The notes beneath the pieces were generated by a model. The model saw only the letters and a list, made by a program, of their open reading frames with translations, searched no databases and was not told the DNA's origin. From NCBI RefSeq assembly GCF_027213645.1, contig NZ_JAPWGL010000001.1, positions 992,001 to 1,056,000 on the forward strand: DNA of 64,000 nt. Direction: 5' to 3'. The stretch comes from Pedobacter rhodius (GTDB lineage Bacteria > Bacteroidota > Bacteroidia > Sphingobacteriales > Sphingobacteriaceae). A program made the position numbers and the translations under genes. This document shows positions 1 to 7,976 of the stretch, piece after piece; positions within the stretch are counted from its first letter, which is position 1, and each line of letters opens with the position of its first letter.

Positions 1-3000
1 GATTTGGCCGGGAACCTGGTGCGCACCATTCCACCGGAAGGCGTACATTTCCTGAATACGAATGAGTTGGCAACTGTAGCCAAAGTACGCGCTGCGGGTA
101 ATATATCCTGTAATTATAACGGGCCAAATACGGTTTCAGATGAAGATGCCGCTTTACAGAAACTGTCGACGGTATTAAGCTCAACCGCATCGAACGCGGT
201 GGAAATGTGGCTGTACAGCGATTTCAGCGGCAGCCGACAGTTTATTGCGGCCACGCCCGACTTGAAATACATGGTACAGGCCTGCCAGAATGGTAAATAC
301 CTGAATGTAGAAATTTTCAGTCTGAGCCAGAGTGCTTCGGGCAATATGGTCATCAATTTAACCAACCAGGTAACGGCTGATGTAAGTAATATTTTACCGC
401 TTGCACCTTGGACCCATTTAGTGGTACAGGGGAATAACCTTTCGACCGGTGCTTTACAAATTTTTGTAAATGGTAAAGCCTATAACCCGGTTGGTGGTAA
501 ACCGGTAGCGGGTTGCCCATGGGCCATTGATGCGATGCCATTGCGGATGCCGAGGAATTTTACGGCAATGAAACATTTAAGGCTGTATGAAAACCGACTG
601 ATGTCAGCAGCGGAAATTAAGGCTAATGCGGAGAACACCTGCTTTATGGTGAGCGATACTACGGCTTTAAGCTGGTACCGTTATAACGTACCACAAGAAG
701 GCGGACCAACCACCATTGCTTATAACTCTACGCAAGAGAGCCAGGTGGCCGGTATTTACCCTGAACACGGGCTTCCGACGACCTATGCCTACAATGCGAC
801 CAACCAGGTGGTGCAGCAGTATACACCTGATGGCGGAAGCAGTAAGTTCTGGTACGATTACCTGAGCCGTTTAGTGGTTTCGCAGAATGCGAAACAGGAA
901 GCAGCCAAAGATTACAGCTATACCCGTTACGATGTTTTGGGCCGAATCACTGAAGTAGGACAGAAACACACCGGCACCAATGTACTGACCGACCCGGGCT
1001 ACCTGGCGGGTACCACCATCACCAATTTCCAGGCCAGTGGCAATAACAGCCAGCTAACGGAAACCCTTTACGATGAAGCGGCACCGGCAATAAACGGTAC
1101 GCCAAGCGGCCTGGTACAAAATAATTTAAGGAAAAGGGTAGCGGCTAGTATTTACCGCGAAACGCCGAACTCAGCAGCTATCAATGCAAGCTATTATAGC
1201 TACGATATGGCCGGCAATGTTAAAAAGCTTTACCAGCAGGTGAACGGGCTTGGACTGAAAACGCTGGATTATGAATATGATTTGGTGAGCGGGAAAGTAA
1301 ACTTACTGGCTTATCAGCACGACAAACCGGATGCTTTTTATTACCAGTATAAATATGATGCAGAGAACCGTTTAACGGAAGCCTGGAGCAGTACCCAGGC
1401 AAATATCGTAAGTTATGGTTTTGGCAGCAGTTTGAACGACCCAACGCGGCGACTGGATGCCAGTTACCAGTATTACCTGCACGGCCCACTGGCCCGTATG
1501 GAACTGGGGCCAGGTTTAGCTTTGGTACAGGGCATGGATTATGCCTATACTTTACAAGGCTGGTTAAAAGGGGTGAACGGCACACACCTGGATGGTGCAC
1601 AAAGTGATATGGGCCAGGATGGCACAGTAGTCGCAAAAGATGCTTTGGGTTATAGCCTGGGTTACTATGCCGGCGATTACCAGCCGATTGGGGGCAGCAG
1701 TGCATCGGCTTTTGCCTCTACTTATCAGCAAAATTTAGGTGACATTACCGGCAAAAACCTGTACAACGGTAACATCGGCAACAGTACCTATGCGATAGCT
1801 AAAATAAAAAATGGTGCAACGGTAGGTTACACCTATAAATACGACCAGTTAAACCGTTTGAAAGCCCTTCGCCAGCATGGCTTAAGCGGCACAGGTATCT
1901 GGACGAGCAATAGCCTGACCAATAATTATAAAGAAGATTTTAGTTACGATGGTAACGGAAATATCTTAGCCTTAATGAGAAACGACTCGATCGGGCAGGT
2001 GATGGACCAGTTAAGCTATCGCTACACGAAAAATGCTGCAGGGCAATTGGTACACAACAAACTGGCTGGGGTAAATGATGCGGTAAACAGCGGGCAGCAA
2101 GGTGAACTGGAAGGCAACACCAGTTACAGTTATGATGCGATTGGCAATTTAATAAAAGACAGCAAAGAAGGCATCACAAATATCGACTGGAGTGTTTATG
2201 GTAAAATAAAACAAATTAATAAAGCGAACGGCAACATTCAATATACGTACGATCCATCGGGCAACCGGGTAAGCAAATTGTACAACAATAAAACCACCTG
2301 GTATGTACGGGATGCACAAGGTAACAGCCTGGCGGTGTACGACAATGCGAATGGCCATTACAACTGGAAAGAACAGCAGCTATATGGCAGCAGTCGCTTA
2401 GGGATGTGGAAACCGGAACTGAATATCGATTCGGCAGGTGGTGCCAGCCTGAATAGCCTTACGGGTAACCGCAACTATGAATTGGCCAACCATTTGGGCA
2501 ATACCATGGCGGTAATAAGCGACAACCGTTTGCAAACCAGCAATGGTTATGAAGCTGATGTATTGCACTCAAATGATTACTATGCATTTGGTGCTCAAAT
2601 GCCGGGCAGAATGTTTAATTTAGCGGGTAGTTACCGTTATGGATTTAACGGTAAGGAGAATGATAATGAGGTGAAGGGCGAAGGCAACCAGCAGGATTAC
2701 GGGATGCGGATTTATGACCCGAGGGTGGGAAGGTTTTTGAGTGTGGATCCGATTGCTAATCAATATCCGGAGTTAACGCCTTATCAGTTTGCGAGTAATA
2801 CGCCAATTCAAGCTATTGATTTGGATGGGTTGGAAAAGTATCATTATTCATTGGATTTTGATAAAAAAGGTGCTGCATCGTTAAAGTTGACTTCTACAGA
2901 AAATTTCTCAGAATGGACTTGGAAACCAGAACTAGGCAATACAGCTTTTGGATTTCAATTATGGGAAAAGGTTAAAAATCCTTATAAGGAATACATTGTA

Positions 3001-3531
3001 AGCTATAATACAACAGAGTATCTAATTATAGCTCCAGTTGCGGCAAAAATGGAATCAACTTACAAATTGTCGTATGATAATCTGCCAAGTACAAGTACAG
3101 TACTTGATGGTTTAAGTGATAAAATTGAATCAACTCAAGTCAAGACTGCTATTGTTCAGGGGTTTGCAGGCGGATTGTCAACAGGAAGAGTTAGGAATAG
3201 GGCTTCAAAAGAATGGGAAGGACCTTTAGATTATTCAGGATTAAAAGAACCTAGGAAAGTTGGCCCAGGTATGGAAACCACGCCTTCCCAGCGACAACGT
3301 ATATTAGATTATAATAAAAAAATGAACGGAGGAGTACTTAGAAGTGATGAGGATGGAAGTGTTATAAATATGCCAAAGAGCGTTCCTAAAGGAGGTAAAG
3401 CTGATATGAAACAGGCCGAAGTAGACCATGTCGAAGAAAGAGTTAATGGTGGTTCAAATAGCAATAGAAATTTAAGAGTGGTTTCTAAAGAACAAAATTT
3501 GAAAAAGGAATCTCAAAGACGAAAGCAATGA
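1..3531 (+). CDS. Rhs/YD-repeat polymorphic toxin with HNH-like C-terminal tip (5' end outside window)
   Basis: The frame is open from the first base, so the N-terminus lies upstream; the in-frame TTG at base 4 is not a credible start. Counting from base 1, residues about 45-215 look like a LamG/concanavalin-type segment (LAPWTHLVVQG, LRLYENRLMSAAEIKANAEN). YD repeats follow (YDVLGRITEVGQ, YSYDAIGNLIKD). The Rhs-associated core (YGFNGKENDNE, DYGMRIYDPRVGRFLSVDP, ending DLDGLE) lies at about 880-942. In this family the core marks the junction between a conserved delivery shell and a variable toxin. The tip, about 945-1176, ends in an HNH-like pattern: D1142-H1143, N1157 and N1166, with GGVLRSDEDGS before it. 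Predicted role is a contact-delivered nuclease used against competitors, which is inference. The DNA is visibly more AT-rich after about 2830, as expected for an exchanged tip. The stop overlaps the next start by 4 bp. Confidence 0.9.
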   Translation, partial: DLAGNLVRTIPPEGVHFLNTNELATVAKVRAAGNISCNYNGPNTVSDEDAALQKLSTVLSSTASNAVEMWLYSDFSGSRQFIAATPDLKYMVQACQNGKYLNVEIFSLSQSASGNMVINLTNQVTADVSNILPLAPWTHLVVQGNNLSTGALQIFVNGKAYNPVGGKPVAGCPWAIDAMPLRMPRNFTAMKHLRLYENRLMSAAEIKANAENTCFMVSDTTALSWYRYNVPQEGGPTTIAYNSTQESQVAGIYPEHGLPTTYAYNATNQVVQQYTPDGGSSKFWYDYLSRLVVSQNAKQEAAKDYSYTRYDVLGRITEVGQKHTGTNVLTDPGYLAGTTITNFQASGNNSQLTETLYDEAAPAINGTPSGLVQNNLRKRVAASIYRETPNSAAINASYYSYDMAGNVKKLYQQVNGLGLKTLDYEYDLVSGKVNLLAYQHDKPDAFYYQYKYDAENRLTEAWSSTQANIVSYGFGSSLNDPTRRLDASYQYYLHGPLARMELGPGLALVQGMDYAYTLQGWLKGVNGTHLDGAQSDMGQDGTVVAKDALGYSLGYYAGDYQPIGGSSASAFASTYQQNLGDITGKNLYNGNIGNSTYAIAKIKNGATVGYTYKYDQLNRLKALRQHGLSGTGIWTSNSLTNNYKEDFSYDGNGNILALMRNDSIGQVMDQLSYRYTKNAAGQLVHNKLAGVNDAVNSGQQGELEGNTSYSYDAIGNLIKDSKEGITNIDWSVYGKIKQINKANGNIQYTYDPSGNRVSKLYNNKTTWYVRDAQGNSLAVYDNANGHYNWKEQQLYGSSRLGMWKPELNIDSAGGASLNSLTGNRNYELANHLGNTMAVISDNRLQTSNGYEADVLHSNDYYAFGAQMPGRMFNLAGSYRYGFNGKENDNEVKGEGNQQDYGMRIYDPRVGRFLSVDPIANQYPELTPYQFASNTPIQAIDLDGLEKYHYSLDFDKKGAASLKLTSTENFSEWTWKPELGNTAFGFQLWEKVKNPYKEYIVSYNTTEYLIIAPVAAKMESTYKLSYDNLPSTSTVLDGLSDKIESTQVKTAIVQGFAGGLSTGRVRNRASKEWEGPLDYSGLKEPRKVGPGMETTPSQRQRILDYNKKMNGGVLRSDEDGSVINMPKSVPKGGKADMKQAEVDHVEERVNGGSNSNRNLRVVSKEQNLKKESQRRKQ

Positions 3532-3806
3532 TAAAAGCATTTAAAGAAAGCTTAAATACAGCTGTTTTTACAAGTAAGTATGTAATGAGCGATAATAGTC
3601 CAATAGTTTATATAGCTCATCATGAGGACGGTGCCTGGGAATTTTGGGGTAGTCAAATTATCGATGAATCTGAAATAGTTGTTGTTTCTTTGCAGCAGAT
3701 TATCAAAGTTGACCCAACAATATTGGAGGTTTCGGATATTCCTATCGGTTTTAATGCTATTCGTGAAACGAAAGAAAAACCTTGGATAGTAGTCTCAAAA
3801 AATTAA
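3528..3806 (+). CDS. small protein, probable cognate immunity to the Rhs toxin
   Basis: This 92-residue acidic cytosolic protein has no signal peptide or membrane segment. Its ATG overlaps the Rhs stop in an ATGA arrangement, the classical toxin-immunity layout, so translational coupling is likely. The sequence shows VYIAHHEDGAWEFWGSQI near the N-terminus and a central DPTILEVSDIPIGFNAIRE stretch. This resembles small immunity-like proteins of the DUF2185 type, but that assignment is from memory and uncertain. The gene shares the AT-rich composition of the toxin tip, which fits joint transfer. The immunity role is inferred from position and size; no inhibitory residue can be named. Confidence 0.65.
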   Translation: MIKAFKESLNTAVFTSKYVMSDNSPIVYIAHHEDGAWEFWGSQIIDESEIVVVSLQQIIKVDPTILEVSDIPIGFNAIRETKEKPWIVVSKN

Positions 3807-3911
3807 CTTGGTTTATAAATTAGCATCCTCAAGGTAATTGTAATAGCCACTACTTAATCTGACAGTTGGTTAGTTTTGACTAATTCAAGGTAATTATTCT
3901 CCTTGAGGGAG

Positions 3912-4562
3912 CTAGCGAAGCTTAATGTATTTTTGTTTTAGGGAGTTTTTTGCAACATTTAATAATGCTGTATCTCCGTTTGATGTTTCTAAACAATGAT
4001 TAAGGAAGTCAAAAGTTAATTGTTTATTCCATCCAGCGCATGCAGCTGCTAATCCATATCTAGGGTCACAATAAGCAAGCTCTTTTCCTATACGGTCTTT
4101 ATGCTTGTGTAAATCCCAAGATAATTTAATTAGTGTTTTTATTTCTTCTGCTGAAGGCATCATTTTGTCATATCCAAGTGGATTTAATGCTCCATCGACT
4201 ATGGATAAGGAGCCTGTTTTTAATAATTCAATTATTGGTTTGGCGTCTTTTAAAGATCTTCGTTTTAGTCTAATATAGGTTTGTGCACCTGCATAACTTA
4301 CCATACTATGAGGTGTATTTAATAAAACTATTTTACTGATTATTATAAGTGCTTTTTTATAATTTATTAAACCTAAAGCTAAAATCATTTCAACTTGAGT
4401 TTCCCATGTTTTTGTATTTTGGGATTCTTTTAAATAAGCGTTAAATAGACTTTCTCCAAGCTCAACGACATTATACTTAGCAATTTCCTTTGCACCCTTT
4501 CTTCTTTCACTAGATTTATTGGAGGTCAAAAAAGTTTTGATTATATCTAAAGTCATCTTCAT
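3912..4562 (-). CDS. HEAT-repeat-like hypothetical protein
   Basis: A 216-residue cytosolic protein that appears all-helical, with helical pairs such as ERRKGAKEIAKYNVVELGESLF, WETQVEMILALGLINYKKALIIISK and SVVDGALNPLGYDK-type segments that suggest a short HEAT/armadillo solenoid. There is no catalytic motif. It converges on the immunity gene (105-bp gap) and lies 49 bp downstream of the Myb-like gene on the same strand, so it may be the last member of that operon. It is AT-rich like the toxin tip. HEAT-like proteins do occur among immunity proteins of polymorphic toxin loci, so an orphan immunity gene is one possibility; this is position-based inference only. No specific family was recognised. 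Confidence 0.6.
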   Translation of the reverse strand: MKMTLDIIKTFLTSNKSSERRKGAKEIAKYNVVELGESLFNAYLKESQNTKTWETQVEMILALGLINYKKALIIISKIVLLNTPHSMVSYAGAQTYIRLKRRSLKDAKPIIELLKTGSLSIVDGALNPLGYDKMMPSAEEIKTLIKLSWDLHKHKDRIGKELAYCDPRYGLAAACAGWNKQLTFDFLNHCLETSNGDTALLNVAKNSLKQKYIKLR

Positions 4563-4611
4563 CTTTATCGCAATCGTTCTGCTTTTGTTTAAAATAATTT
4601 ATGCGGGCTAT

Positions 4612-4932
4612 TTACTTTTGCTGCAATTCGCCGAGTTTAATCAGCCTTGCTTTAATTGCGTTATAAGAACGGTTGTGCAGAGTAGCAAGTTCTATAATCT
4701 TAGTGCCTTGATTAAACTGTTTTAATAAAACCTTATCTTCTTCGGTCGTCCATGGCTGTCCCTGGTTTCCTTTTTGTGCGAGGGCTTTGAGTTCGCTGAG
4801 TGCAAAGCGCAGGGCCCTGATTACCTGGGCCTGCCCGTAAGGGCTATCGATAGGGAATACCTCGCCTGTTGCAGGGTCAACACCTGCCGCCAGCTGCTCC
4901 AATACCTCGATATGTACGTTTTTGTCCTGCAT
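4612..4932 (-). CDS. small Myb/SANT-like DNA-binding protein
   Basis: A 106-residue protein in two parts. Residues 1-55 form a helical segment with GVDPATGEVFPIDSPYG and an RALRFALSELKAL helix. Residues about 58-104 form a Myb/SANT-like helix-turn-helix: PWTTEEDKVLLKQF, then IIELATLHNRSYNAIKARLIKLG. The Trp of WTTEED and the AIKARL recognition-helix pattern match the bacterial version of that fold. It starts 8 bp after the stop of the XRE regulator gene, so the two are almost certainly cotranscribed. The function is probably DNA binding or an accessory to regulation; nothing in the sequence gives a target. Confidence 0.7.
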   Translation of the reverse strand: MQDKNVHIEVLEQLAAGVDPATGEVFPIDSPYGQAQVIRALRFALSELKALAQKGNQGQPWTTEEDKVLLKQFNQGTKIIELATLHNRSYNAIKARLIKLGELQQK

Positions 4933-4940
4933 GGGTTTAT

Positions 4941-5276
4941 TTACATCGCGGCAATGTTCTTGAGTTTAGCGGCTTTGATGAATGCGTCTATCGCGGCAAA
5001 TACGTGGCTTTTGGTATCACTGTCGAGTTCCTGTATGGCTTTTAGTTTTTTGAGAGTGTCGTTGTCAATCTGTGCGTATTCCCCGTCTTTTACGAGGTAA
5101 TCGAGTGTAACGCCGAGTGCATCTGCAATCTTTGCGGCCACCTCTATTGATGGTACGTTTTCCCCCCGTTCGTACTTTCCGATGATGTCGCCTGAAGTAC
5201 CTACAACCTTACCCAGGTCGCTCTGTTTTATTTTTTTCTGTTTTCGGGCGAAGGTCAATCTGTCTGAAAAAGCCAT
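4941..5276 (-). CDS. XRE-family helix-turn-helix transcriptional regulator
   Basis: A 111-residue protein with an HTH_3/XRE domain at about residues 6-62: LTFARKQKKIKQSDLGKVVG, then the recognition helix around TSGDIIGKYERGENVPSIE, then AAKIADALGVTLDYLV. The C-terminal 45 residues are helical (IDNDTLKKLKAIQELD, AAIDAFIKAAK) and could mediate dimerisation. It resembles phage-repressor-like and stress-type regulators of Bacteroidota. It is first in a minus-strand group with the Myb-like gene and possibly the HEAT-like gene. XRE regulators commonly autoregulate, so an operator would be expected just above 5276, but no clear palindrome was identified there. Confidence 0.88.
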   Translation of the reverse strand: MAFSDRLTFARKQKKIKQSDLGKVVGTSGDIIGKYERGENVPSIEVAAKIADALGVTLDYLVKDGEYAQIDNDTLKKLKAIQELDSDTKSHVFAAIDAFIKAAKLKNIAAM

Positions 5277-5362
5277 AAATAGGTCGTTTTTACGCGTTAT
5301 AAATTAATAATAACCAAATATAGGTAACTTATGTGTCGGATAAAAATGCGATAGCCCCCCAT

Positions 5363-5552
5363 CTAGCGCAAGCGTCCCGCTTGTGCTTTAAACGGTAATA
5401 GGTTTGTCAGCTCGCTAACTCTAGCGCAAGCGTCCCGCTTGTGCTTAAATTGTAATAGGTTTAGGTTTTTAAAGGCCAATTGATATGATTAATAATTAGT
5501 TTTTCGAATATATTGTTAGTCACAAGCTAGACGCTTGCGCCAGCGTTTGCTT
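5363..5552. repeat. REP palindromes left of the RAYT gene (three units)
   Basis: Three REP-type imperfect palindromes fill most of the space upstream of the transposase gene. Two forward units lie at 5366-5386 and 5424-5444; each has a stem GCGCAAGCG and CGCTTGTGC around a 3-nt TCC loop, with one G-T wobble. A third in reverse orientation lies at about 5520-5540. Between units 2 and 3 an AT-rich spacer at 5464-5513 contains AAAGGCCAATTGATATGATT and a TTTTTCGAATATAT end. Almost the same spacer overlaps the 3' end of the RAYT gene at 6155-6203, so the gene is bracketed by direct repeats. A forward REP, spacer and reverse REP together look like a BIME-type composite element. Confidence 0.85.
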
Positions 5553-5644
5553 AAATGCTTTGTTAGTTTAGCTCTTAAGCTTTTTTGAGGCGAGTATCTT
5601 TGCTTATTGCATTTAATTATCTGAATAAATTTTATATTTAAGTA

Positions 5645-6178
5645 ATGAGTGTAAAATATAAAATCAGAGACCAGACCAAGTTATATTTCATCAGTTTTGC
5701 AGTAGTTTATTGGTTAGATGTATTTATAAGAAATGAGTATAAAGACATCTTAGTTGATAATTTAAAATATTGCCAAGAGAAAAAGGGATTGGAAATTTAT
5801 GCCTGGTGCATCATGACAAGCCATATTCATTTAATTATTGGTTCTAGTGGCGAAAAAATGGAAGATATTATTAGAGATTTCAAGGGTTTTACATCAAAAT
5901 GCTTAAAAAAAGCCATAGCAGAAAATCCGGTTGAAAGCAGAAAAGAATGGCTTCTTTGGATGATGCAAAGAGCGGGCAGTAAAAACAGTAATAATGAAAG
6001 TTTCCAGTTTTGGCAGCAGGATAATCATGCTATTGAACTATGGGATAATTATATGATGGAACAAAAGCTTGATTACCTTCATAATAATCCGGTTATTTCT
6101 GGAATTGTTGATGAACCGATGCACTATTTATATAGTAGCGCAAGAGATTATTCGGGTTTTAAAGGCCAATTGATATGA
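5645..6178 (+). CDS. REP-associated tyrosine transposase (RAYT), IS200-like Y1 family
   Basis: A 177-residue single-domain HUH endonuclease. The metal-binding HUH motif is H60-I61-H62 within WCIMTSHIHLII, and the likely nucleophile is Y144 in KLDYLHNNPV, the usual order for the Y1_Tnp family. RAYTs nick single-stranded REP hairpins and are thought to have spread REP/BIME elements in their host chromosomes. The gene is surrounded by REP palindromes (5366-5540 and 6211-6265), the classic context. The last coding bases (GFKGQLI and stop) lie inside the AT-rich spacer repeated at 5464-5513, so the element's right end overlaps the reading frame. The catalytic residues are intact, so it could be active. 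Confidence 0.92.
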   Translation: MSVKYKIRDQTKLYFISFAVVYWLDVFIRNEYKDILVDNLKYCQEKKGLEIYAWCIMTSHIHLIIGSSGEKMEDIIRDFKGFTSKCLKKAIAENPVESRKEWLLWMMQRAGSKNSNNESFQFWQQDNHAIELWDNYMMEQKLDYLHNNPVISGIVDEPMHYLYSSARDYSGFKGQLI

Positions 6179-6265
6179 TTAATAATTAGTTTTTCGAATA
6201 TATGATTCGTTACAAGCGAGACGCTTGCGCCAGAGGGGGGTTCGTCACAAGCGAGATGCTTGCGC
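6155..6265. repeat. REP palindromes right of the RAYT gene
   Basis: The spacer copy at 6155-6203 differs from 5464-5513 mainly by one T in a homopolymer. It is followed by two reverse-oriented REPs: 6211-6230 (TACAAGCGAG then ACGCTTGCGC) and 6246-6265 (CACAAGCGAG then ATGCTTGCGC, one base changed in the stem). They form hairpins matching the forward units on the other side of the transposase gene. Confidence 0.82.
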
Positions 6266-6273
6266 CAGAAGGG

Positions 6274-6525
6274 GACTGGATAGTTCAAAAAACTAATTTA
6301 TATTTCCTTGTTCTCTGAACTTTAATTAGCTCCTTTTCAAATTCCTTTCATCAGGCTAAATCGTAGTTCCGACACGCAATTGCGGAGATTCATCAAAGTT
6401 GTTTTTAAGGGTGCATAATTATCTGCAAATTAGATTTGTTAGATAACGTTTTAACCAAACAAACCAAAACTAAGATGAAATATTTGTTTCTGCTCCTGCT
6501 TTCAGTAGCGGGCTTTAATGCTTAT
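6274..6525. repeat. long direct repeat, copy A (promoter region plus signal-peptide codons)
   Basis: About 252 bp that recurs with few differences at 7977-8227. It starts at GACTGGATAGTTC and runs through the upstream element (6346-6376), a TAGATTTG box at 6431-6438, the leader and the first 17 codons of a signal-peptide gene (MKYLFLLLLSVAGFNAY). The best visible difference is TTCTCTGAAC here against ATTTGAAC in copy B. After the codon for Tyr the two copies diverge completely: copy B continues into the full fibre gene, this one does not. Confidence 0.9.
6346..6376 (+). promoter_or_regulatory. fibre-family upstream element, copy a
   Basis: One of five copies of a 31-32-bp element built on TTTCATCAGGC, A/T-rich bases, CGTA(G/C)TTCC and a final ACACG or AAACG. 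The end of this copy is 98 nt before the ATG at 6475, the same distance as copy b. The fixed spacing argues for a promoter or leader element rather than chance. The binding factor is unknown. Confidence 0.6.
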
Positions 6526-6582
6526 AAAATTGGTAATCTATTTATTTTAAACTGGAACAAATATATAGGTCTAATTGGATAG
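6475..6582 (+). pseudogene. truncated fibre gene: signal peptide only
   Basis: The ATG and 17 codons match the start of the fibre gene at 8177 (MKYLFLLLLSVAGFNAY), then the sequence departs and stops after 35 codons with unrelated residues. The remnant keeps its full upstream region, including the shared element and the TAGATTTG box. It is best read as the left end of a duplication whose body was lost or replaced. The intact secreted-protein gene at 6595 starts 13 bp after its stop and could now be driven by this promoter. Confidence 0.7.
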
Positions 6583-6594
6583 CAAAATAGTATA

Positions 6595-7251
6595 ATGAAA
6601 AGAAAATTATTATTTTTCTTACTGGTTATTGGTTTAAGCAGTCAGGCACAAATAACAGCGATACATGGTATAATCGCTAAAAAGAAAACGGTTGCATCCG
6701 ATTTGCTAACAGGTTATGCTTTTCTTAATTTATCGGTAGGGCAATCAGATGTTTCGATTACAAGAATTGGTAATACAGAAACCTGGAGATTATATAATGA
6801 TGGCGTTGGTAAATCACAACCTGGTAAAAAATTTGTAAAGGGTAGTGCCTTTGGTATTCAAAAAAAGGCGAACACTTATCAACAAGTACTTTCAATCACT
6901 TATGTTCAGGGTAGTAATGGAAATTACATCGCTTTATCAATGGCTTTTGACGAAAATGGTAGCTTAAAAATAACGGCGAATCACGATGTCGATGTTATTG
7001 ATGATACACCAACTACTCAACCAGGTATTGGTCAATATTCAATTTTTGAAGATATAAGTACTGGGACAAGCCCTTTATCTACACGTATCATCAGGCATAG
7101 TATTTTAGATGTGGATAAAACAACAGTTGTCTATTATAAGGATTACACGATTCATAATACTTCAGAAAATGACAGTGTGATAGACTTTGTTATGATTAGT
7201 CAGAACGGTGTGATAAACTATCCGCAAAGTAAAAATACCGTAGCCTATTAA
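6595..7251 (+). CDS. secreted hypothetical protein with HG-x2-AKKK N-terminal signature
   Basis: A 218-residue protein with a clear Sec signal peptide (MKRKLLFFLLVIGLSSQAQ), then ITAIHGIIAKKK. The same signature, SVAVHGMLAKRK, follows the signal peptide of the 211-residue protein at 11665, so the two share an N-terminal module while their bodies differ. The rest appears beta-rich, with no cysteine pair, lipobox or T9SS C-terminal domain visible and no recognised catalytic motif. The ATG follows the truncated fibre leader directly. Probable location is the periplasm or cell surface; function unknown. Association with the fibre proteins is inferred from gene order at both loci. Confidence 0.75.
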   Translation: MKRKLLFFLLVIGLSSQAQITAIHGIIAKKKTVASDLLTGYAFLNLSVGQSDVSITRIGNTETWRLYNDGVGKSQPGKKFVKGSAFGIQKKANTYQQVLSITYVQGSNGNYIALSMAFDENGSLKITANHDVDVIDDTPTTQPGIGQYSIFEDISTGTSPLSTRIIRHSILDVDKTTVVYYKDYTIHNTSENDSVIDFVMISQNGVINYPQSKNTVAY

Positions 7252-7460
7252 TGAGTATAGCGTTAGTGTAATAAAGCACAAGCAAAATATTGTCTTTTGA
7301 TCACTTTCCGGCTAGTTTGATAGGTGCTAAATAATTCTGCTCTTGTGCTGGCTTTGCCTCGTATTAAGAATGATAATCTATATTTAAGCCACAGATTCGC
7401 AGATTATTTCTTTATAAATTTAAGTTAACAGATTTAACAAATCTTTATCACTGAAGCGCA

Positions 7461-7780
7461 CCCCATCTAGTCTTAGCATCCCGCAATCTGGCACGAGCTT
7501 TTCTATTCATTAACTCTAGCGCAAGCGTCCCGCTTGTGCTTTAACACGGTAATAGATTTTGGTTTTTAAAGGCTAATTAATATTCGATTAATAATTAGTT
7601 TTACGAATATATGATTCGTCCCATCTGGCGCGAGCTTGTCAGCTCATAACTCTAGCGCAAGCGTCCCGCTTGTGCTTAAGCGGTAATAGCGTAATAGATT
7701 TGGTCTTCAACGGTAATTGTCTCGATTTATAATTAACTTTTCAAATATATGATTCGTCACAAGCGAGACGCTTGCGCCAG
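7461..7780. repeat. REP/BIME cluster between small secreted gene and fibre gene 1
   Basis: Two forward REPs at 7519-7539 and 7655-7675 and one reverse REP at 7758-7777 are each linked by the AT-rich spacer ending in TTTTCAAATATAT or TTTTACGAATATAT. A degenerate unit precedes them at about 7461-7490 and another lies at about 7621-7645 (CATCTGGCGCGAGCTTG). The order forward REP, spacer of roughly 80 bp, reverse REP matches the 5424-5540 element, so these are dispersed composite units of one family. The interval 7252-7976 has no credible gene; otherwise it holds only these repeats and a hairpin at 7908-7938. Confidence 0.8.
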
Positions 7781-7907
7781 GAATGTTCTTAAATAGACTT
7801 TTATGTTATTTAAAACTGCAAATTTAAAATAGATTGCTTCGTCGTTCCTTGTCGCAACGACCACCTTGGAGTTTGGCATAAAGAATAATAAGTTATTGCA
7901 TAAAAGA

Positions 7908-7938
7908 TTGCGAAGCCGATGAAAAATCGGCTTCGCAA
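7908..7938. repeat. 13-bp perfect hairpin
   Basis: TTGCGAAGCCGAT and its exact complement ATCGGCTTCGCAA are separated by a 5-nt GAAAA loop. No T-tract follows. The flanking CTTCGTCGTTCCT and GCAATGACGG words suggest a dispersed intergenic repeat rather than a terminator for the distant gene ending at 7251. Confidence 0.6.
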
Positions 7939-7976
7939 TGACGGTATAGGGTTAATGTAGGGGAATTGTTTTAGGA

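Noticed and set aside
1220..1705. 161-codon open frame antisense to the Rhs gene
   Set aside because: His/Pro/Leu-rich composition without domains, and it is fully inside a well-supported Rhs coding region; a shadow frame.
5363..7780. Repeated GCGCAAGCG units considered as a CRISPR array
   Set aside because: Units alternate in orientation, spacers are themselves repeated and of unequal length, no cas gene is present, and a RAYT gene sits among them. REP/BIME explains them.
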